A stretch of DNA of 6,911 bases from Phycisphaerales bacterium UBA3190 (GCA_002364005.1 DEXG01000017.1:263683-270593); one strand, 5' to 3'. Counted from the stretch's first letter, positions 1 through 6,857 are shown. Made by a program: numbers and translations. Notes: generated from the letters alone by a model not told the origin.

Positions 1-26
1 TAAAAAACCCCCGCCTCATCGGCGGG
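1..26 (-). terminator. Intrinsic terminator of mdh
   Basis: Read on the minus strand, a 6-bp perfect GC stem (CCCGCC / GGCGGG, 21-26 with 10-15) closes a 5-nt loop (GATGA). It is followed by GG and six T residues (2-7). It begins 28 bp past the mdh stop codon. On the plus strand no T-run follows the stem, so the element is directional and fits Rho-independent termination of mdh. Confidence 0.9.
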
Positions 27-53
27 TGTCCTTAAGAATCAAACTGATCACAA

Positions 54-1019
54 TCAGGCGAGTTCCGGGAAGCGCTCCGTGACAACCTTCACGAGATCTT
101 CAACATGCGATGCCGACTCGTCAAAGAGCTTCTGCTCTTCATCGGTGAGCTTGAACTCGACGATCTTCTCGACGCCGTCCTTGCCAAGCAGGGCCGGGAC
201 ACCCACGAACAAGCCCTTGTGACCGAACTGGCCGTCGAGGTACGCGGCGCTGGGGATGATGCGCTTCTTGTCCTTGATGATGGCCTCGGCCATCTGGATC
301 GTGCCCAGGGCGGGCGCGTAGAACGCGCTGGTGCCCATGAGCTTGACGATCTCGCCGCCGCCAACCTTGGCACGCTGGACGCACGCGTCGATCTTCTCCT
401 GCGAGAGCATGTCACTGACCGGGATGCCGTGCACCGAGGTGAGACGGGGGAATGGAACCATGTCGTCGCCGTGCCCGCCGAGCAGCATCGCCTGCACATC
501 CTCAACGCTGACACCCAGTTCCCAGGCGATGAACGCGCGGTAACGGGCACAGTCGAGGGCACCGGCCTGACCCATGATGCGGTTGCTTGGGAAACCCGTC
601 GCCTTCCACGCGGTGTACACCATCGCGTCCAGCGGGTTGGACACCAGGATCACGATCGAATCCGGTGCGTGCTGCTTGATGTTCTCGCTGACCGACTTGA
701 CGATCTTGACATTGGTCTCGATCAGATCATCGCGGCTCATACCCGGCTTACGCGGGATGCCCGCGGTCACGATCACGACATCGCTGCCCGCAATGTCCTT
801 GTAATCGAAGGTACCCGTGAGGGTCGAGTCGAACCCCTCAATTGGGGCACAGCAGCCAAGGTCAATCATTTTGCCCTTGGGCATGTGCTGGTCGGGCGCG
901 TCTGGGCGCGGGATATCCAGCAGCACGATGTCGCCGAGTTCTTTTTGAGCGGCCCAATGGGCACAAGTTGCGCCGACATTGCCGGCTCCGATGATCGAGA
1001 TCTTGGCTCGCTTTGGCAT
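54..1019 (-). CDS. mdh: NAD-dependent malate dehydrogenase (LDH-type)
   Basis: This cytoplasmic enzyme interconverts malate and oxaloacetate with NAD in the TCA cycle. The 321-aa product has the full signature of the LDH/MDH superfamily: a Rossmann glycine motif GAGNVG at 11-16, an acidic residue D35 at the end of beta-2 that selects NAD over NADP, substrate-binding arginines R90 and R96 in the IPRKPGMSRDD mobile loop, N128 in VSNPLD, the D156/R159 pair in LDCAR, and catalytic H183 in GGHGDD. R90 in the loop, where lactate dehydrogenases carry glutamine, indicates malate specificity. It is slightly longer than the usual 305-315 aa because about six extra residues follow D35 (PRPDAPDQHMPKGK region). 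The ATG is chosen for its AAAGGA site 8 nt upstream and because the Rossmann strand begins right after it. It appears monocistronic, with its own terminator at 1-26. Confidence 0.97.
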   Translation of the reverse strand: MPKRAKISIIGAGNVGATCAHWAAQKELGDIVLLDIPRPDAPDQHMPKGKMIDLGCCAPIEGFDSTLTGTFDYKDIAGSDVVIVTAGIPRKPGMSRDDLIETNVKIVKSVSENIKQHAPDSIVILVSNPLDAMVYTAWKATGFPSNRIMGQAGALDCARYRAFIAWELGVSVEDVQAMLLGGHGDDMVPFPRLTSVHGIPVSDMLSQEKIDACVQRAKVGGGEIVKLMGTSAFYAPALGTIQMAEAIIKDKKRIIPSAAYLDGQFGHKGLFVGVPALLGKDGVEKIVEFKLTDEEQKLFDESASHVEDLVKVVTERFPELA

Positions 1020-1027
1020 CTGATTCG

Positions 1028-1033
1028 TCCTTT
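1028..1033 (-). promoter_or_regulatory. Ribosome binding site of mdh
   Basis: On the minus strand AAAGGA lies 8 nt before the mdh ATG (1017-1019). This supports the chosen start. Confidence 0.75.
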
Positions 1034-1068
1034 CCCATCCAGTGGGGTCGTATGAAATCCTCGCAGAT

Positions 1069-1089
1069 CCGTCGGCACTTCCCCGACGG
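1069..1089 (-). repeat. Perfect hairpin in the mdh leader region
   Basis: A 7-bp perfect inverted repeat (CCGTCGG at 1069-1075, CCGACGG at 1083-1089) with a 7-nt loop sits 50 bp upstream of the mdh start. No T-tract follows on either strand, so it does not look like an intrinsic terminator. It could be a leader hairpin of the mdh mRNA, an operator-like site or the 3' end of the upstream transcript. I found no convincing sigma-70 promoter in 1034-1143 to tell these apart. Confidence 0.5.
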
Positions 1090-1131
1090 GAGGGGATGAA
1101 TCCTAGTCAGTGCAAACCGATTTCACGACTC

Positions 1132-1170
1132 AAAAATCCGGCATCAGAGAGAATCCGACGGGGATTCCTC
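1132..1170 (-). terminator. Weak terminator-like hairpin at the stop codon
   Basis: On the minus strand a stem formed by GAATCC (1162-1167) and GGATTC (1151-1156), extended by GAG/CTC across a one-base bulge, has a 5-nt loop. It ends just before the stop codon of the 276-aa gene. A run of five T (1132-1136) lies about 10 nt downstream, too far for a standard terminator. It could still end transcription of the protease/unknown pair weakly. No better terminator is visible before mdh. Confidence 0.3.
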
Positions 1171-1974
1171 ACCTTCTTCTGCTAGCCACTCGACCCGCAC
1201 CAAATCCAGCGGCTTGCTCGCCCGCTGAGGCAGCGGAACCGCGCAGCTCGCCCCACCGCTGACCACCGGGATCAACAACGGCTGCCCCGATTGCAAATCA
1301 CCCGTGACCGGCGCCACCACATCCTTCTGCGCCCCGCCGGCAAGAAAATCAAACTGGCGATACACCTGACACACCGGACGGATGATCTGCGGGTGATCGA
1401 CCTCGCCATCGCACGCGTGAAGGTACGCGTCGATCATGCGCGTGATGTCAGGCCCCGGCTCGCCACCGAAGTTCTCCCGGCAGGTCGCCACCGGTGCCCC
1501 CTTGAACATCTCGATACCGGGTGTCGCGATCAGCACCTCGCCGATGAACCCAGCGTCCAGCAGCATCTCAATAAGCTCACCGGGATGGAAGGACTTGAAC
1601 CGCTCGGACTTGACGATCCAGACCACACCCTCGTGCAACGCCGCTTCCCACGCATCCTTCGCGTCCTGGATCAGCTCGCCGATCGACTCGGGCATGGGCT
1701 CGCCCCGCCAGATCTGGTTGAGTGCTCCCGCGTGCTCCTTGATGCTCAGCTCGGACTTGTCCATCGCCAGCGCCCGCTCGTCGGGCGCGACCTTCTCGAT
1801 CTCACCCAACGCCATCGCGTGCGCGTGCAGCGCGATGGTCGGCGCAACCGAATCCTTCCAACGCTGCCCCTCTGCGGTGTCCGGGAGTGCCACAGCGCTC
1901 TGGGCATAATGCACCCAACCGGCAAGCAGGGTCGCCCAGGTGGTCGTGTCATGGGTCGATGGTGGTGTACTCAT
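1144..1974 (-). CDS. Uncharacterised 276-aa protein, coupled to the CPBP protease
   Basis: I do not recognise this family. The product begins MSTPPSTHDTTTW and has no signal peptide and no membrane segment, so it is probably cytoplasmic. Residues 10-115 look mainly helical and carry several tryptophans; 115-235 look mixed alpha/beta; the tail (266-276) is acidic. Four cysteines (165, 188, 202, 244) are scattered and form no CxxC metal motif. The open frame extends upstream to 2070, but that part lies inside the protease gene and reads as Arg/Ser/Gly/Ala-rich shadow sequence, so the ATG at 1972-1974 is preferred. No good Shine-Dalgarno precedes it. It overlaps the 3' end of the protease gene by 26 bp, suggesting co-transcription and translational coupling. 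The even, protein-like composition makes it a real gene; its function is unknown. Confidence 0.8.
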   Translation of the reverse strand: MSTPPSTHDTTTWATLLAGWVHYAQSAVALPDTAEGQRWKDSVAPTIALHAHAMALGEIEKVAPDERALAMDKSELSIKEHAGALNQIWRGEPMPESIGELIQDAKDAWEAALHEGVVWIVKSERFKSFHPGELIEMLLDAGFIGEVLIATPGIEMFKGAPVATCRENFGGEPGPDITRMIDAYLHACDGEVDHPQIIRPVCQVYRQFDFLAGGAQKDVVAPVTGDLQSGQPLLIPVVSGGASCAVPLPQRASKPLDLVRVEWLAEEGEESPSDSL

Positions 1975-2782
1975 GCCCAATCGTAGCGCCGGGGCGCTGG
2001 CCAAAGACCCGCAGCCCGACCACGCACAAGACGACCAACCCGACCGAAGCGAACCGCGCACCGGTCGCACCCCAGTTGCCCAGCGGGGTTTGGGTGAGGT
2101 CGAACATATCCCACCACAGGTTCATGCCCGCATGCAGCGTGATAACCAGCCAGAGGTTCCAGCCCGATTCCCAGTACAACCACGCGTACATAAACCCGCC
2201 CAGCGCAATCATCGCGATCCAGGGCCCGAGTTGGCCCACAATCGTCTGGCCCTCATCAGGCGTGAGATCCACATGGGCCAGCCCGAACACGATGCCCGTG
2301 ATGACCGCCGTCGCCCACATCGGGCAGCGCCCCACCTGCACCAACAACCCGAACATGAACGCGCGGAAGAAGATCTCTTCGGTCAGGCCCGGCGAGAGAT
2401 CGGCATACAGGATCTCGTAATGCGAGGGCGTGTACGAACTGCTCATCAGCCCCACCAGCAGCATCGGCAGGGTGCACACCAGCCCGACCCCGATCCCTTT
2501 GCACGCCAGCCCCCACCCGGTCATGAGCCCCATGCTCGCCGACGCCCCCACCGGCTTCAGCCGCAACACCAGCAGCCAACCCACGAACACAAGCACCATC
2601 TGCAGAACCGGGTGAATCAGGAACTGCACATCAATCGGCAACGACCCCACCATGCTCGCATAGCCCGTGTTCATCCACAGCAACTTGGGGCCCAGAATAC
2701 CGACGAGCGCAATGGCCGCAATCAGTCCGACCACCCCCCACCGAATCTCTCGTGTTTCGTTGTCTGCCAGTTCTGTGCCCAT
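1949..2782 (-). CDS. CPBP (CAAX/ABI) family intramembrane metalloprotease
   Basis: This is a predicted polytopic inner-membrane protein of 277 aa with the three hallmark motifs of the CPBP family, which includes the Rce1 CAAX protease. They are EExxxR as E135, E136, R140 (TEEIFFRAF); FxxxH as F166, H170 (FGLAH); and HxxxN as H217, N221 (HAGMN). In Rce1-like enzymes these Glu and His residues form the active site inside the membrane. Hydrophobic segments appear near 15-36, 54-74, 95-114, 156-170, 186-206, 208-224 and 243-259. The bacterial substrate cannot be named; known members act in protein maturation, bacteriocin immunity or signalling. The frame is open to a GTG at 2852-2854, but that codon abuts the upstream terminator's T-run. 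The ATG at 2780-2782 has GGAGG 4 nt upstream and gives a normal short cytoplasmic N-terminus. Other in-frame ATGs are at 2824 and 2821. The next gene overlaps by 26 bp. Confidence 0.9.
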   Translation of the reverse strand: MGTELADNETREIRWGVVGLIAAIALVGILGPKLLWMNTGYASMVGSLPIDVQFLIHPVLQMVLVFVGWLLVLRLKPVGASASMGLMTGWGLACKGIGVGLVCTLPMLLVGLMSSSYTPSHYEILYADLSPGLTEEIFFRAFMFGLLVQVGRCPMWATAVITGIVFGLAHVDLTPDEGQTIVGQLGPWIAMIALGGFMYAWLYWESGWNLWLVITLHAGMNLWWDMFDLTQTPLGNWGATGARFASVGLVVLCVVGLRVFGQRPGATIGHEYTTIDP

Positions 2783-2786
2783 CACC

Positions 2787-2791
2787 CCTCC
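2787..2791 (-). promoter_or_regulatory. Ribosome binding site deciding the CPBP start
   Basis: On the minus strand GGAGG lies 4 nt before the ATG at 2780-2782, and 1 nt before a GTG at 2783-2785. Spacing is short but usable. None of the upstream in-frame starts (2854, 2824, 2821) has a comparable site, so this one favours the 277-aa product. Confidence 0.5.
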
Positions 2792-2797
2792 AGGCTC

Positions 2798-2821
2798 ATG
2801 CCCTGATTCTGAATCGGGCAT
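2798..2821. promoter_or_regulatory. Near-palindrome just upstream of the CPBP gene
   Basis: Arms atgccc + gattc and gaatc + gggcat surround a single central base, with one unpaired t after the left atgccc, giving 11 paired positions per arm. It sits 16 bp upstream of the preferred ATG and just before the ribosome binding site. Its place between a terminator and a start codon fits either an operator for a dimeric regulator or an mRNA hairpin affecting translation. If translation began at 2854 it would be coding sequence instead. Confidence 0.4.
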
Positions 2822-2854
2822 CATGCATTTCACTGTACACAACCCACCGCGCAC

Positions 2855-2890
2855 AAAAATCCCCCGGGCCGTGGTGGGCGTGCCCGGGGG
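2855..2890 (-). terminator. Strong intrinsic terminator after nrdJ region
   Basis: On the minus strand a 9-bp perfect GC-rich stem (CCCCCGGGC at 2882-2890, GCCCGGGGG at 2861-2869) with a 12-nt loop is followed by A and five T (2855-2859). No T-run follows on the plus strand. It ends transcription coming from nrdJ, or from an RNA encoded in 2891-3264, immediately before the CPBP gene. Confidence 0.88.
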
Positions 2891-3264
2891 TGGGAGGCGT
2901 AAGACCGGGGTTGAGGTGGCAGGGATGATGCCCCCCGATCTTCGCGTTTGGGATCGTGCGATCCGCTCGGTTCACACATCAACAAGCGGCCAACAGCGCC
3001 TGATTGGGCAGGTTGCCGTGATGCCTCGGTCGCCCTGTTGCCCATCACTCCTTGGCGCAGAACGCCGTGGATGAGCAGTGCAGAGCCGGTGAACAGCCGG
3101 GATCATTCCGTGACCCCGGTACCGCGGCGGGCCATCCGTCAGCCCGCCGACCGTTCGAGACACTCGCGTGCACCAGCCGAGTCGAGGGCTGCCTGCCGCG
3201 TGCCTGTCTGATGTGCGTCCAGTCCTCCTTTGTGAACCAAATCATCCGCTCATGTTCAGTGCTG
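2891..3264 (-). other. Structured intergenic region: long nrdJ 3' UTR or unrecognised small RNA
   Basis: No convincing gene lies in these 374 bp, but the minus-strand sequence folds repeatedly. The stems seen are: 3165-3200 (CGCG, GCA and CAGCC paired with GGCTG, TGC and CGCG, with a small internal loop, a bulge and an 8-nt loop); 3125-3149 (8 bp perfect, 9-nt loop); 3097-3119 (9 bp including one G-U, 5-nt loop); 3054-3066 (4 bp); 3018-3048 (6 bp); and 2951-2964 (GGATCG / CGATCC). A possible long-range helix pairs 3231-3241 with 2966-2976 (8 Watson-Crick bp plus a three-pair extension with two G-U). The G-U pairs become A-C mismatches on the plus strand, so the minus strand is the likely RNA. 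The region ends in the terminator at 2855-2890. It lacks the conserved motifs I know of RNase P RNA, tmRNA and SRP RNA. GC-rich sequence gives chance hairpins, so confidence is modest. Confidence 0.4.
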
Positions 3265-6200
3265 TCAGCTGCAACCCAGCGAGTTGCCGCAGTTGAGGCA
3301 CTTGTAGCAGGTGCCGCTGCGAACCGTGATCGTCCCGCACACATCGCACGGCGGTGCATCGCCCGACGACTCGAGCGCCTTGCTCAGGGTCGCGCTGGCC
3401 GAGGTCTGGGTGTGTGTCTCGGTCACGGTGACACGGGTGTTCTTGCCCGTCTCGATCGCGGTCTCGGACACATGGGCCTCGGTGTGACGCTCGTCGCGGA
3501 GTGTCACGCGTTCGACCTTGGCCTCCTCACGGGGGGCGGGCTTGGCTTCAACCTCGCCACCGGTGATGCGACGCGTGACGACATTGGCACTGCTCGGGGT
3601 CTCGCTGCTCTCAGGCCGCTTGGGCGCGTTGGCATCGCGGTACCCCTCGATGAACTCCATGCCCAGCCACCTGAAGATGTAATCCACCAGCGACTTGGCG
3701 AACGGGATATCCCGGTTCGTCGTCATACCCGAGGGCTCGAAACGCTGGTGGGTGAACTTCTTCACCAGACTCTCGAGCGGCACGCCGTACTGCAACGCCA
3801 CCGAGGTCGAGGTCCCCAGCGAGTCCATGAGCCCGCCGATGGTCGACCCTTCCTTGGCCATGGTGATGAACAGCTCACCGGGCATCCCGTCGTCGTAGAT
3901 CCCACAGGTGAGGTAGCCCTCGTGCCCCGCGACATTGAACTTGTGCGTGATCGAGCGACGCGTATCGGCCAGGCGGCGACGCATCGGGCGATGCACGATC
4001 TCCACTTCCTTCTTGATCACGACGCGGACATTCTCGTCAGCAACCGCATCCGCCAGCTCCGCGACATCCGAGGTGATCTCCTCGATCATCGATTCCGCTT
4101 CCAGCTCGTCGCTGGGCTCCCCCGCGTCTGCGAGTTCATCCTCCTCGGTGTCACTCTTCGAGTTCAGCGGCTGGCTGAGCTTGCACCCGTCGCGGTACAA
4201 CGCGTTCGCCTTCAGCCCCAGCTCCCAGCTCAACCGGTACGCGTCCTTGATGTCCTCAACCGACGCGTCGTGCGGCAGGTTGATCGTCTTGGAGATCGCA
4301 CCGGAGATGAACGGCTGGGCCGCGGCCATCATGCGAATATGACCACCGGCTTCAATGAACCGCTTGCCGGTCTTGCCGCAGGTATTGGCACAATCAAAGA
4401 CGGGCAGGTGCTCGTCCTTCATGTGCGGCGCGCCCTCGATCGTCTGGCTCCCGCACACCAACGCGTTGAGCGTTTCGATCTGTGCATTCGTCAGGCCGAG
4501 ATGCTTGAGGGCATTGAACGACGGGTCCGCCTTGGCCGCTTCCGGGTCAACCCCGATGCGAGCAAGCGTCTCGTCACCGAGCGTCCACGCGCTGAACGCG
4601 AAACCGAGTTCGAACATGCCCGGCAGCGAATCGGTGATCTTCTTGAGATCATCGCTGTTCATCCCGTGCTCTTCGAGCCAGCCGGACAGCGAGAGGCCCT
4701 CGCTGTTGAGCACGCCCTCGGGCATCGGCACATGCAGGTTGAGCGTGCCCAGGATGAACTGCACGATCTCGCGACGCTGATCGTCGTCATACCCGAGCGC
4801 CTTGAGCGCGGGGTTCACCGACGCGTTCACGATCTTGAAGTACCCGCCGCCGGCGAGCTTCTTGAACTTCACCAACGCAAAGTCCGGCTCGACACCGGTC
4901 GTATCGCAGTCCATCAGCAGCCCGATCGTGCCGGTCGGCGCGATAACGGTCGTCTGGGCGTTGCGGTAGCCGTGCTGCTCACCAAACTCGAGCGCCTCAT
5001 CCCACGCCTTGGTGGCACGGACAAGCAGCTCCATCGAGTTCTCGATCGGAACGCGGTGATCGCGGATCAGCCCATGATCGATCGGGACCGGGGTGATGCG
5101 CAGATCTTCGTACTCGCCGCTATCACGCGAGACGCCCATCGCCGCCCGGCGGTGGTTGCGGATCACACGCAGCATGTGCTCCTTCTCGGGCTCGTAGCCC
5201 GGGAACGCACCGTGCTCCTTGGCCATGAGGGCACTCATGCGGTAGCTTCGCCCGGTCAGGATCGCCGTCAGGCAACCACACACCGCCGTCGCCTCTTCCG
5301 AGTCGTAGGGGATCCCTGCCTGCATGAGCATCGCGCCCAGGTTGGCATAGCCCAGACCCAGCGTGCGGTACTTGTAGCTCAGCTCGGCGATCTCCTTGCT
5401 GGGGAACGCCGCCATCAGCACCGAGATCTCCAGCACCATCGTCCACAGATCGATCCCGTGCTCGTACCGCTCGTAATCAAACTCGCGGGTTTCCGCGTCG
5501 TAGAACTTGAGCACATTGAACGAAGCGAGGTTGCACGCCGTGTTGTCCAGGAACATGTACTCGCTGCACGGGTTGCTGGCATTGATCCGACCGGCGCCGG
5601 GGCAGGTGTGCCACGCGTTGATCGTGCTGTCATACTGCACGCCCGGGTCCGCACAACGCCACGCGGCGTACGCGATATCGTCCCAGAGCTTGCCCGCATC
5701 AAAGGTTTTGGCCATCTCGCCCGTTGTGCGGTAGGTGGTCTGCCACGCATCGCCCGCATCAACCGCGTCGAAGAACGCATCTGGGATACGCACCGAGTTG
5801 TTCGAGTTCTGACCCGCGACGGTGCCATAGGCCTCGCCGTTGAAGTCGTAATCGAGCTTGAGGCCCAATCGCTCGGCGGTCTCCCCCACCGTCTCGGTAT
5901 CGAGCTCGGAGGTCTTCTCGCCCGCGATCGCCTTCATACCCTCAACGAGGGCCGCCACCTTGATCTCCTCGCGGACCTTCCAGTTCACGAAGTTGTGGAT
6001 GTCCGGGTGATCCATATCCAGGCAGACCATCTTGGCCGCCCGACGCGTTGTGCCGCCGCTCTTGATCGCCCCGGCCGCCCGGTCGCCGATCTTCAGCCAC
6101 GACATCAGCCCCGAGGACTTGCCGCCGCCCGAGAGCATCTCGTTCTCGGCCCGCAGGTTCGAGAAGTTCGTGCCCGTGCCCGAGCCATACTTGAATAGAC

Positions 6201-6837
6201 GCGCCTCACGCATCCACAGGTCCATGATCCCGCCCTCGTTCACGAGCGAGTCATCGATCGACTGAATAAAGCAGGCATGCGGCTGCGGGTGCGTGTACGC
6301 ATCGTCCGCCAGCTCGGGCACGCCCTTGGCCGGGTCAACAATCCAGTGACCCTGCGCCGGGCCGCTGATCCCGTAGGCCCAGTTGAGCCCCGTGTTGAAC
6401 CACTGCGGCGAGTTGGGCGCACACACCTGATGCACAAGCATGTACACGATCTCGTCGTAGAACGCCTTCGCGTCCTCGGCGGTATCAAAGTAATCGTGCG
6501 TCTCGCCCCAGTGACGCCAGCACCCAGCGAGGCGATGGATCACCTGACGCGCCGAACGCTCCGGACCGGTCTTCACCGAGCCGTCATCATTCTTGAGCGT
6601 CTCGCTCTGCCCGGGCAGCGCGAACTTCTCCTCAAACTGCGGCACCCCCGCCTTGCGGAAGTACTTCGACACCATGATGTCGGTCGCCAGCTGCGAGAAC
6701 CCAACCGGGACCTCCGCATCGGGCATCTCAAAGACGACCGAGCCGTCAGGATTCGTGATTCGACTCGAACGCGTGGTCCACTGCGTGGATGCGAACGGGT
6801 CAGTACCTTCCGTGGTGAACTTGCGGGTGATCTTCAT
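3265..6837 (-). CDS. nrdJ: Adenosylcobalamin-dependent class II ribonucleotide reductase
   Basis: This enzyme reduces ribonucleotides to deoxyribonucleotides for DNA synthesis, using a thiyl radical generated from adenosylcobalamin, so it works with or without oxygen and needs no small subunit. The 1190-aa product is collinear with the zinc-ribbon NrdJ type. The alpha/beta barrel (about 20-890) includes GSGTGTNFS (218-226), the active-site N422-P-C424-S-E426 with the radical cysteine C424, and a likely redox pair C189 and C435, with C435 eleven residues after C424 as in other NrdJ proteins. It also has the phosphate loop PTGTI (634-638) and the barrel end LYRDGCKLSQPLN near 880-891. An acidic linker (895-935), a TSCPD domain (about 954-1061) and a Thr/Glu-rich linker (1066-1159) follow. 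A C-terminal zinc ribbon has cysteines 1164, 1167, 1177, 1180, 1183 and 1189. The ATG matches the family N-terminus (MKITRKFTTEG) and has AAGGA 10 nt upstream; the open frame to 6900 is repeat-derived and not coding. Confidence 0.97.
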   Translation of the reverse strand: MKITRKFTTEGTDPFASTQWTTRSSRITNPDGSVVFEMPDAEVPVGFSQLATDIMVSKYFRKAGVPQFEEKFALPGQSETLKNDDGSVKTGPERSARQVIHRLAGCWRHWGETHDYFDTAEDAKAFYDEIVYMLVHQVCAPNSPQWFNTGLNWAYGISGPAQGHWIVDPAKGVPELADDAYTHPQPHACFIQSIDDSLVNEGGIMDLWMREARLFKYGSGTGTNFSNLRAENEMLSGGGKSSGLMSWLKIGDRAAGAIKSGGTTRRAAKMVCLDMDHPDIHNFVNWKVREEIKVAALVEGMKAIAGEKTSELDTETVGETAERLGLKLDYDFNGEAYGTVAGQNSNNSVRIPDAFFDAVDAGDAWQTTYRTTGEMAKTFDAGKLWDDIAYAAWRCADPGVQYDSTINAWHTCPGAGRINASNPCSEYMFLDNTACNLASFNVLKFYDAETREFDYERYEHGIDLWTMVLEISVLMAAFPSKEIAELSYKYRTLGLGYANLGAMLMQAGIPYDSEEATAVCGCLTAILTGRSYRMSALMAKEHGAFPGYEPEKEHMLRVIRNHRRAAMGVSRDSGEYEDLRITPVPIDHGLIRDHRVPIENSMELLVRATKAWDEALEFGEQHGYRNAQTTVIAPTGTIGLLMDCDTTGVEPDFALVKFKKLAGGGYFKIVNASVNPALKALGYDDDQRREIVQFILGTLNLHVPMPEGVLNSEGLSLSGWLEEHGMNSDDLKKITDSLPGMFELGFAFSAWTLGDETLARIGVDPEAAKADPSFNALKHLGLTNAQIETLNALVCGSQTIEGAPHMKDEHLPVFDCANTCGKTGKRFIEAGGHIRMMAAAQPFISGAISKTINLPHDASVEDIKDAYRLSWELGLKANALYRDGCKLSQPLNSKSDTEEDELADAGEPSDELEAESMIEEITSDVAELADAVADENVRVVIKKEVEIVHRPMRRRLADTRRSITHKFNVAGHEGYLTCGIYDDGMPGELFITMAKEGSTIGGLMDSLGTSTSVALQYGVPLESLVKKFTHQRFEPSGMTTNRDIPFAKSLVDYIFRWLGMEFIEGYRDANAPKRPESSETPSSANVVTRRITGGEVEAKPAPREEAKVERVTLRDERHTEAHVSETAIETGKNTRVTVTETHTQTSASATLSKALESSGDAPPCDVCGTITVRSGTCYKCLNCGNSLGCS

Positions 6838-6847
6838 GATTCTGCAG

Positions 6848-6852
6848 TCCTT
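6848..6852 (-). promoter_or_regulatory. Ribosome binding site of nrdJ
   Basis: On the minus strand AAGGA lies 10 nt before the ATG at 6835-6837. Spacing is slightly long but acceptable. It supports this start over the longer open frame that reaches 6900. Confidence 0.7.
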
Positions 6853-6857
6853 GGTGA

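Noticed and set aside
105..1055. 316-codon open frame on the plus strand, antisense to mdh
   Set aside because: It mirrors a complete malate dehydrogenase gene and shows the composition of a shadow frame.
1975..2070. 32-residue N-terminal extension of the 276-aa protein
   Set aside because: It lies wholly within the protease gene and reads as shadow sequence rich in Arg, Ser, Gly and Ala. The downstream ATG gives a normal short overlap.
1940..2806. 288-codon plus-strand frame antisense to the CPBP gene
   Set aside because: It is rich in His, Pro, Gln and Arg with no domain motif, while the minus strand encodes an intact membrane protease.
3144..3230. Short frame starting at CTG or TTG behind the AAAGGAGG site
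   Set aside because: About 27-33 codons with a non-standard or unsupported start. It is in the same frame as nrdJ but separated from it by three stop codons.
3045..3245. 66-codon minus-strand frame just after the nrdJ stop (MIWFTKEDW...)
   Set aside because: There is no ribosome site before the ATG, the composition is Arg/Ser/Pro/Cys-rich, rare AGA/AGG codons occur, and the frame runs through the strong hairpins. A tiny real gene is not fully excluded.
2891..3264. Known housekeeping RNA (RNase P RNA, tmRNA or SRP RNA)
   Set aside because: The conserved motifs I know for these RNAs (for example the RNase P AGTCCGG-type core, the tmRNA tRNA-like 3' end and the SRP GGAAG loop) are absent on both strands.
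3052..6198. 1048-codon open frame on the plus strand, antisense to nrdJ
   Set aside because: It opens with TTG and has no ribosome site. Its Arg/His/Val/Leu-rich, lysine-poor composition is typical of the mirror frame of a GC-rich gene, and the opposite strand is a certain full-length NrdJ.
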